Assembly: GCF_001611795.1 (NCBI RefSeq) | Contig: NZ_CP015098.1 | Location: 4,774,001-4,838,000, forward strand | DNA: 64,000 nt | Source: Streptomyces qaidamensis | Lineage (GTDB): Bacteria; Actinomycetota; Actinomycetes; Streptomycetales; Streptomycetaceae | Direction of reading: 5' to 3' | Shown here: one piece after another, positions 58,508 to 64,000 of the stretch | Numbering within the stretch: the first letter of the stretch is position 1 | Layout: each line of letters opens with the position of its first letter | Notes under the pieces: model-generated | The model's database searches: none | What the model was told of the DNA's origin: nothing | What the model saw: only the letters and a program-made list of their open reading frames with translations | Position numbers and translations under genes: made by a program

Positions 58508-59902
58508 TCAGGTGCCGCCCGCTTCGGTGCGCTGGTAGATGTCGGGGATGCCGTCGGCGTCCTCGTCGAGGTTTTCCTCCTCGTACAGGCGCCGGTAGAC
58601 GGCGTTCCTGCGGCGCAGGAGCAGGGCGGCCAGCAGGGCGGCGGTGAGTGAGGCGATCAGGACGGCGGCCTTGACGTGCTCGCCGACGGCCGTGCCGGGG
58701 AAGGCGAGCTCGCCGATGAGCAGGGCGACCGTGAAACCGATTCCTGCCAGGGTCGCCAGGGCGAGGACGTCGGCCCAGGCCAGGTCCGGATTGAGCCGGG
58801 CGCGGGTGAAGCGGGCGGCGAGATAGGTCCCGGCGAAGATGCCGAGGATCTTGCCCGCGACCAGCCCGGCGATCACTCCGAGGGGCTCGGGGGTGGTGAA
58901 GACCTTGCCCAGCGCGTCGCCGGAGACGCTGACCCCGGCGGCGAACAGCGCGAACAGCGGCACGCACACGCCGGCGGAGAGCGGGTGCAGCTGATGACCG
59001 GTGCGTTCCGCGGGTGATTCCTTCTCGTCCTTGTCGCGGACGGTGCGCAGGATCAGGCCCATGGCGACCCCGGCGACGGTGGCGTGGACGCCGCCGTTGT
59101 AGAGGAGCGCCCAGATCGCCACTCCGAGCGGCACGTACCACCACCAGCCCTTCACCCGCTGCCTCTGCAGCACGTAGAAGACGACCAGCCCGGCGACCGC
59201 GCCCGCCAGCGCCCAGTAGTTGAGGTCCGAGGTGAAGAAGAGGGCGATGATCAGGATCGCGCCGAGGTCGTCGACCACCGCGAGGGTCAGCAGAAAGGCC
59301 CGCAGGGCGGTCGGCAGGTGGGTGGACATGACCGCCAGGACCGCCAGGGCGAAGGCGATGTCGGTGGCCATCGGCACCGCCCAGCCGTCCATGCTGCCGC
59401 CGCCGGCCGCGACCGTGACGGCGTAGAACGCGGCGGGCACGGCCATGCCGCACACGGCGGCGATCACGGGCAGCGCCGCCGTCGCCGGGGTGCGCAGCGA
59501 GCCGACGACCAGTTCCCGCTTCAGCTCGATCCCGGCGACCAGGAAGAAGACGGTCAGCAGTCCGTCGGAGGTCCAGTGGCCGACCGAGAGGTCCAGTCCC
59601 AGTGCGGGTATCCCGAAGTGGAAGTCGCGGATCGTGGTGTACGCGCTGCTGAGCGGAGTGTTCGCCCACACCAGTGCGACCACCGCGGCGGCCAGCAGGA
59701 CGAGGCCGCCCACCGTCTCGGTGCGCAGGGCCCGGGCCACTGCCTGTCGTTCGGGCCAGGGGAGGAGACCGAGGAACGGGGTGCGGGGCGGGGTGGCGGC
59801 CAAAGCGGCGAACCTCCGGGGTATCGGGAAGCGGGCATACGGCCCTACGGACGCCGACCAGACTTCCCGGCACACCCCGCGCCTCATTGACGCGTTCTTC
59901 AC
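58508..59902 (-). CDS. nhaA: Na+/H+ antiporter NhaA
   Basis: 464 aa with 11-12 membrane segments. Diagnostic motifs are FFLVAGIELKRELVVGSL, AVPMATDIAFALAVLAVM (the Asp in TDIAFA), LLTLAVVDDLGAILIIALFF with the two ion-binding Asp residues, and GIGFTVALLIGELAF near the end. It exchanges Na+ or Li+ for protons in pH and salt homeostasis. GTG at 59902 is the first start; ATG at 59887 is an alternative. The C-terminus adds an acidic tail (EENLDEDADGIPDI). It is divergent from a second antiporter gene. Confidence 0.93.
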   Translation of the reverse strand: MKNASMRRGVCREVWSASVGPYARFPIPRRFAALAATPPRTPFLGLLPWPERQAVARALRTETVGGLVLLAAAVVALVWANTPLSSAYTTIRDFHFGIPALGLDLSVGHWTSDGLLTVFFLVAGIELKRELVVGSLRTPATAALPVIAAVCGMAVPAAFYAVTVAAGGGSMDGWAVPMATDIAFALAVLAVMSTHLPTALRAFLLTLAVVDDLGAILIIALFFTSDLNYWALAGAVAGLVVFYVLQRQRVKGWWWYVPLGVAIWALLYNGGVHATVAGVAMGLILRTVRDKDEKESPAERTGHQLHPLSAGVCVPLFALFAAGVSVSGDALGKVFTTPEPLGVIAGLVAGKILGIFAGTYLAARFTRARLNPDLAWADVLALATLAGIGFTVALLIGELAFPGTAVGEHVKAAVLIASLTAALLAALLLRRRNAVYRRLYEEENLDEDADGIPDIYQRTEAGGT

Positions 59903-60052
59903 ACCCTAACCGGAGCAGGTCCGTCGGCCCACCCCCGCCGCTTCCGCCGCAAACGGGCAGGCAGTGAGCATCGGTGGACGTATTCGGGCGAGGTGCCGTG
60001 GTGGACGGGGTACACACGTGCCTGGAGTGATCACGTCGGGCAGGAGGTCGCA

Positions 60053-61321
60053 GTGACGCTTTCGGACGTGGTCTACGTCTGTCTGGGCCTGGGGGCGCTG
60101 GGGGCCGCTGTGCTGCCCCGGGTGGTGTCCAAGCGACCGTTTTCCCTGCCCATGGTCTTCCTTGCCGCGGGGGTTCTGATCGAGTTGCTGCCGGTGGGCG
60201 TGCCGGCCGTGGATCCCGTTCGTGATCGCCTGTGGGTCGAGCACACCACCGAGGTGTGTGTGATCGTGTCGCTGATGGGCGCGGGGCTCGCCATCGACCG
60301 GCCCTTCGGCTGGCGCCGCTGGTCGAGCACGTGGCGGTTGCTGGGCATCACGATGCCGCTGACCGTGGCGGTCGTCGCCCTGCTGGCCTGGGGGCTGCTC
60401 GACTGGCCGCCCGCCGCCGCTCTGCTGCTGGGGGCCGTGCTCGCGCCGACGGATCCCGTGCTGGCCGGTGAGGTGCGCGTGGGCGAGCCGCTCGGTACCG
60501 AGCGCGACGAGGACGAGGTGCGGTTCTCCCTGACCAGTGAGGCGGGGCTGAACGACGGACTCGCTTTTCCGTTCGTCTACGCGGCGATCGCCCTCGCCGC
60601 GGCGGCCGGGACGGGGTGGTCGGCGGGCTGGATCGGTTCGTGGGCGCTGACCGATCTGCTGGCCAAGTGCGCTGTGGGGCTGGCCGTCGGGGGTGGTGTC
60701 GGCTGGTTGCTGGGGTGGATGTTCTTCCGGGTGCGTACGTCGGCGCTGCGGCTGTCCGAGCACATGGAGGGCTTCGTGGCGCTGGGGGCCACCTTCGTGT
60801 CGTACGGCATCACAGAGGTGCTCCACGGCTACGGCTTCCTGGCCGTGTTCGTGACGGCCTGCGTCATCCGGGCCGCCGAGCGCAGCCACGGCTATCACAA
60901 GGTGCTGCACGAGTTCACCGAGCAGATCGAGCGGTTGCTCACGGCCGCCCTGCTGTTCCTGCTCGGCGGTTACCTGGTGGCCGGCGCCCTGTCCGCCCTG
61001 ACGCTGATGGGCGCGGTCGTCGCCATCGTCGTGCTCCTGGTCGTACGGCCGCTGGCCGGGTGGCCGGCACAGGCACGGACCGCCATGGGGAAGAAGGAGC
61101 GTGCCGTGGTCGCGGTGTTCGGGATCCGGGGCATCGGTTCGCTGTTCTACCTGTCCTACGCGCTGGGGCAGGACTCCTTCGGCGGTCTGGAACGGGAGCT
61201 GTGGGCGGTCGTGGCCCTCACCGTAGTGCTCTCGGTGGTGCTGCACGGGGTCATGGCGACCCCGGCCATCGGATACCTGGACCGGTGGCGGGACGGGCCG
61301 GAGCTCGGTGGTCGGTCGTAG
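60053..61321 (+). CDS. Cation:proton antiporter, CPA1/NhaP type
   Basis: 422 aa with about 12 membrane segments. The CPA1 motifs are GAVLAPTDPVLAGEVRVG and SLTSEAGLNDGLAFPFVYAA, where Asp in TDP and in NDG lines the ion path, and GIRGIGSLFYLSYAL. It exchanges Na+ or K+ for protons. GTG at 60053 with AGGAGG 6 bp upstream; the longer frame upstream has no family similarity. It is divergent from nhaA, so the two antiporters share a 150-bp regulatory spacer. Confidence 0.9.
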   Translation: MTLSDVVYVCLGLGALGAAVLPRVVSKRPFSLPMVFLAAGVLIELLPVGVPAVDPVRDRLWVEHTTEVCVIVSLMGAGLAIDRPFGWRRWSSTWRLLGITMPLTVAVVALLAWGLLDWPPAAALLLGAVLAPTDPVLAGEVRVGEPLGTERDEDEVRFSLTSEAGLNDGLAFPFVYAAIALAAAAGTGWSAGWIGSWALTDLLAKCAVGLAVGGGVGWLLGWMFFRVRTSALRLSEHMEGFVALGATFVSYGITEVLHGYGFLAVFVTACVIRAAERSHGYHKVLHEFTEQIERLLTAALLFLLGGYLVAGALSALTLMGAVVAIVVLLVVRPLAGWPAQARTAMGKKERAVVAVFGIRGIGSLFYLSYALGQDSFGGLERELWAVVALTVVLSVVLHGVMATPAIGYLDRWRDGPELGGRS

Positions 61322-61331
61322 GGGCAGACGT

Positions 61332-61374
61332 ACGGGCCCGTACCCACCAAGGCGCGAGGTGGGTACGGGCCCGT
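61332..61374. terminator. Bidirectional terminator between convergent genes
   Basis: Perfect 17-bp stem (arms beginning ACGGGCCCGTACCCACC) with a 9-nt loop, between the antiporter gene and the convergent symporter gene. Confidence 0.85.
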
Positions 61375-61400
61375 GCCGGAGCCGGGCCGCCGGGGGGCGG

Positions 61401-62939
61401 TCAGACGGTGGTCTTCACCGACTCCTGGTCCTCGTCGCCGTCGTCGCCGATCTCACCGGCCTTGCGGGCGCGGACGAACTCCAGGAAGGAGTTGAGTTCG
61501 CGCTTGACGACCGGGGCGAGCAGGTACAGGCCGATGATGTTGAACACCGACAGCAGGAAGAGCGCGGAGTCGGCGAGGCTGATCAGCGAGTCGAGGGACA
61601 TCAGGGCGCCCAGGATCACGAACAGGCTCCAGACGGCCTTGAAGACGGTCTCGCTGGCCTTGCTCTTGCCGAACAGGTACGACCAGGCCTTGAGGCCGTA
61701 GTAGCCCCAGGTCAGGATCGTGGAGAAGGCGAACAGCAGCACCGCGATCGTGAGCACGGCCGGGAACCAGGGCAGCACGGTCTCGAAGGCGTCGGAGGTG
61801 ATGGTGACGCCGCCGATGCTCTCGCCCGCGCGGGCCTCGGCCCAGCTGGCCGGGTTGGCGATGACGATGGTCAGCGCGGTCATCGTGCAGATGACGACGG
61901 TGTCGATGAACGGCTCCAGCAGGGCGACCAGACCCTCGCTCGCGGGGTGCTTGGTCTTGACCGCGGAGTGGGCGATCGGGGCGGAGCCGAGACCGGCCTC
62001 GTTGGAGAACGCGGCGCGCTGGAAGCCGATGATCAGGGCACCGAGCACACCGCCGGCGACGCCCTCAGCTTCGAAGGCGCCCTGCAGGATGGTCTGGAAG
62101 GCGTCGGGCACGGCGGTGACGTTGCTCAGGATGACGACCAGGCAGGCCACGATGTAGATGGCGGCCATCGCGGGCACGAGCCGGCTGGTGACCGAGGCGA
62201 TGGAGCGGATGCCGCCGAGCAGCACGAGACCGACCAGCGCGGAGACGACCAGGCCGAAGAGGACGGCGCCGGCGGAGGAGGCCAGGAAGCCGTCCTCGCC
62301 GCCGAAGGTCGAGGAGATCTGCGCGTAGCTCTGGTTGGTCTGGAACAGGTTGCCGCCGAACAGACCGAAGAAGAGGATCATGATCGAGGCGAGGACGGCG
62401 AGTACCTTGCCGAGCTTGGCGCCGCCGCTGCCGAAGCGCTCCTTGAGGCCCTTGGGCAGGTAGTGCATCGGGCCGCCGGAGACGGTGCCGTCGGCGTGTA
62501 CCTCGCGGTACTTCACGCCGAGGGTGACCTCGACGAACTTGGAGGCCATGCCGAGCAGGCCGCACAGGATCATCCAGAACGTCGCGCCGGGGCCGCCGAT
62601 GGAGACGGCGACGGCCACACCCGCGATGTTTCCGAGGCCGACCGTGCCGGAGACGGCGGCGGTCAGGGCCTGGAAGTGGTTGACCTCGCCGGTCGACCCC
62701 TTTTCGTCGTACTTCCCGCGCACGACGTCGAGCGCGAGTCTGAACTTGCGGACCTGCACGAACCCGAACCAGCCGGTGAAGACGAGACCGGCGACGACGA
62801 GCCAGGCGACGATGAGGGGAAGATCCGTTCCGCCTACGGGAACAGCGTAGAAGACGACGTCTCCGAGCCACTTGGCTATCGGTTCGAAGAAATCGCTGAC
62901 GGCTTCGTCGACGTTTTGGGTGACGGAGTCGAGTGACAC
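61401..62939 (-). CDS. Sodium:alanine symporter (AGCS family)
   Basis: 512 aa with about 11 membrane segments. Motifs include VSGTVGLGNIAGVAVAVSIG, GGPGATFWMILCGLLGMASK, SGGPMHYL and FQRAAFSNEAGLGSAPIAHS, which hold the Na+ and substrate contacts of AGCS transporters. It imports alanine or glycine with Na+. GTG at 62939 with GAGGT 8 bp upstream. The acidic C-terminal tail is typical. A candidate Crp-regulated promoter lies about 200 bp upstream. Confidence 0.93.
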   Translation of the reverse strand: MSLDSVTQNVDEAVSDFFEPIAKWLGDVVFYAVPVGGTDLPLIVAWLVVAGLVFTGWFGFVQVRKFRLALDVVRGKYDEKGSTGEVNHFQALTAAVSGTVGLGNIAGVAVAVSIGGPGATFWMILCGLLGMASKFVEVTLGVKYREVHADGTVSGGPMHYLPKGLKERFGSGGAKLGKVLAVLASIMILFFGLFGGNLFQTNQSYAQISSTFGGEDGFLASSAGAVLFGLVVSALVGLVLLGGIRSIASVTSRLVPAMAAIYIVACLVVILSNVTAVPDAFQTILQGAFEAEGVAGGVLGALIIGFQRAAFSNEAGLGSAPIAHSAVKTKHPASEGLVALLEPFIDTVVICTMTALTIVIANPASWAEARAGESIGGVTITSDAFETVLPWFPAVLTIAVLLFAFSTILTWGYYGLKAWSYLFGKSKASETVFKAVWSLFVILGALMSLDSLISLADSALFLLSVFNIIGLYLLAPVVKRELNSFLEFVRARKAGEIGDDGDEDQESVKTTV

Positions 62940-63144
62940 AGTTGCTACCTCGATGGTGCGAGCCCGGGGCACAGGGGAAGTGCCGCCGGTCGATGTGCGG
63001 TCTCGGAACGAACGCCGTTGTCCGATCGGCGACGCTGGGTGGGCTGTCCGTGGATGCGGATCGTGATCACCCTGGTCGTGCTGCCGGTGCATGCCGACCG
63101 CTCCGCACTGTGGCGTCGAGTGGTGCCACCTGCGGAGTTGCGTA

Positions 63145-63187
63145 GTTCTACCACGACCATTGCCATGTCTTTAGTGACTCAAGTCAC
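63145..63187 (-). promoter_or_regulatory. Candidate Crp site and promoter of the symporter gene
   Basis: On the minus strand TGTGACTTGAGTCACT is an almost perfect CRP-type palindrome and fits the GTG-N6-GNCAC pattern associated with Streptomyces Crp. A -10 TAGAAC lies at 63150-63145. The site centre is then about 42 bp upstream of the inferred transcript start (near 63138), the class II activator position. The rest of 62940-63395 shows no gene. Confidence 0.5.
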
Positions 63188-63395
63188 ATAACTCACAGTC
63201 GCAGTCGAGAATGCCAGCGAGCGATATCGGACCGTTATGCGGGGCCGGAGATCCGTTCACCGGACAGCTGATGAACGTACATACACATAGGCATGGGGGC
63301 GGCGTAAGCGTTCCGTCATCTCTCGCGGGGGTCATGACGCCTTCCTGACCCGTTGAATGGGGAGCCACGAAAGCTCTCAGGAAGTGAGGCATGGA

Positions 63396-63956
63396 ATGGC
63401 ACGCAGGCAGATGGTGCTGGGCAGGCCGCTGGTCATCGGCGTGCTGGCGATGGCGGTCGTAGGCGCCGGTCTCGGGCTGTACTGGTTCCAGCCGTGGAAG
63501 CTGTGGCAGGACGAGACCGTGCAGGAGGCACTGCCCAGCGCCGTGGCCCCGACGGTCCCTGAGGCCGAAGCGCCCTCCGAGTCGCCTTCCCCGGCTCCCG
63601 GGCCCCGGACGCTGGCGGGCGGCACATTGATCAGCCACGAGCACGCCACCTCGGGCAGCGTGAAGCTCGTACGGCTCGCCGACGGCTCCCATGTCATACG
63701 GCTGGAGAACCTCGACACCAGCAACGGTCCGGATCTGCGCGTGTGGCTGACCGACGCGCCGGTGAAGGAGGGGCGGGCCGGATGGCACGTCTTCGACGAC
63801 GGCGCGTACGTCAGCCTCGGCAAGCTCAAGGGCAACAAGGGGAGCCAGAACTACGCCGTACCGGCCGACGTCGACGCGTCCCGGTACACCAGCGTGAGCA
63901 TCTGGTGCGACCGTTTCGACGTGTCCTTCGGCGCGGCTGAACTGGCGCGCTCCTGA
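63396..63956 (+). CDS. DM13-domain protein, membrane-anchored
   Basis: 186 aa. One N-terminal membrane helix (LVIGVLAMAVVGAGLGLYWF) acts as an anchor or signal, followed by a Pro/Ser linker and a DM13 domain (LISHEHATSGSVKLVRLADG, RLENLDTSNGPDLRVWLTDA, YVSLGKLKGNKGSQNYAVPA, SVSIWCDRFDVSFGAAEL). DM13 has been proposed as a redox or cytochrome-like domain and contains one conserved Cys. ATG at 63396 with GAGG 6 bp upstream; ATG at 63391 is out of frame. Function unknown. Confidence 0.88.
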   Translation: MARRQMVLGRPLVIGVLAMAVVGAGLGLYWFQPWKLWQDETVQEALPSAVAPTVPEAEAPSESPSPAPGPRTLAGGTLISHEHATSGSVKLVRLADGSHVIRLENLDTSNGPDLRVWLTDAPVKEGRAGWHVFDDGAYVSLGKLKGNKGSQNYAVPADVDASRYTSVSIWCDRFDVSFGAAELARS

Positions 63957-64000
63957 ACCCGACCGCGGGGGCGCGTCACAGGCCCTGGGTGGGCCAGTCC

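Overview
The window is high-GC actinobacterial DNA, almost certainly from a Streptomyces chromosome. The signs are GC-biased third codon positions, many GTG starts, ATGA/GTGA start-stop overlaps, a gamma-butyrolactone receptor/AfsA pair, a single rare TTA codon, SpoIIE-type phosphatases with a STAS partner, and many single-copy regulators. I saw no tRNA, rRNA, CRISPR array, insertion sequence or phage.

Layout. 1-8200: end of an MMPL exporter, two DesK/NarL-type two-component systems on opposite strands flanking a secreted serine hydrolase, and a divergent ArsR-type regulator/MFS pair with two palindromic operators. 8324-12880: a butyrolactone-type signalling island with receptor, AfsA-like synthase (one TTA codon), flavin monooxygenase-like protein, HAD phosphatase, a second receptor-like regulator lacking the ligand Trp, and two ARE-like operators. 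12982-29380: the accessory heart of the window. A LysR gene precedes an eight-gene oxidative operon (nitronate monooxygenase-like, YciI/ABM, tricarballylate dehydrogenase-like flavoprotein, HMGL-like aldolase, alpha/beta-hydrolase without its serine, a decarboxylating dehydrogenase fused to an RraA-type aldolase, DUF6282 protein, Tat-exported metallo-beta-lactamase fold protein). A second LysR gene follows, then a five-gene CoA operon (class III CoA-transferase, crotonase, acetoacetate decarboxylase, 3-hydroxyacyl-CoA dehydrogenase, acyl-CoA dehydrogenase). The two operons share upstream sequence motifs and probably form one regulon. I do not recognise the pathway.

29491-36722: a small conserved protein, a possible structured RNA, a CPA2 antiporter, a probably leaderless CGNR zinc-finger regulator, a TetR regulator and a secreted dipeptidase-like protein with a discoidin domain. 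36372-39492: a minus-strand cold-response group (MerR-like, CBS, DEAD-box helicase, cold-shock protein with a long leader). 39738-44489: lipoprotein pseudogene, SDR/LysR divergent pair, PAP2 membrane protein, GNAT-like protein. 44524-52042: stress and signalling genes (PAS-GAF-PP2C phosphatase, NfeD-SPFH pair, DUF5994, STAS antagonist, PP2C phosphatase, two tiny membrane proteins). 52135-57877: desaturase, DUF3494 surface protein, DUF5819-HTTM pair, iron-permease-family protein. 58508-63956: two Na+/H+ antiporters, an Na+/alanine symporter with a candidate Crp-dependent promoter, and a DM13 protein.

How they may work together. The butyrolactone island sits next to the catabolic block, and an ARE-like site lies in the promoter region of its first LysR gene. 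This suggests a chain: signal, receptor, LysR, then two operons oxidising an unusual di/tricarboxylate or related acid. That chain is inference.
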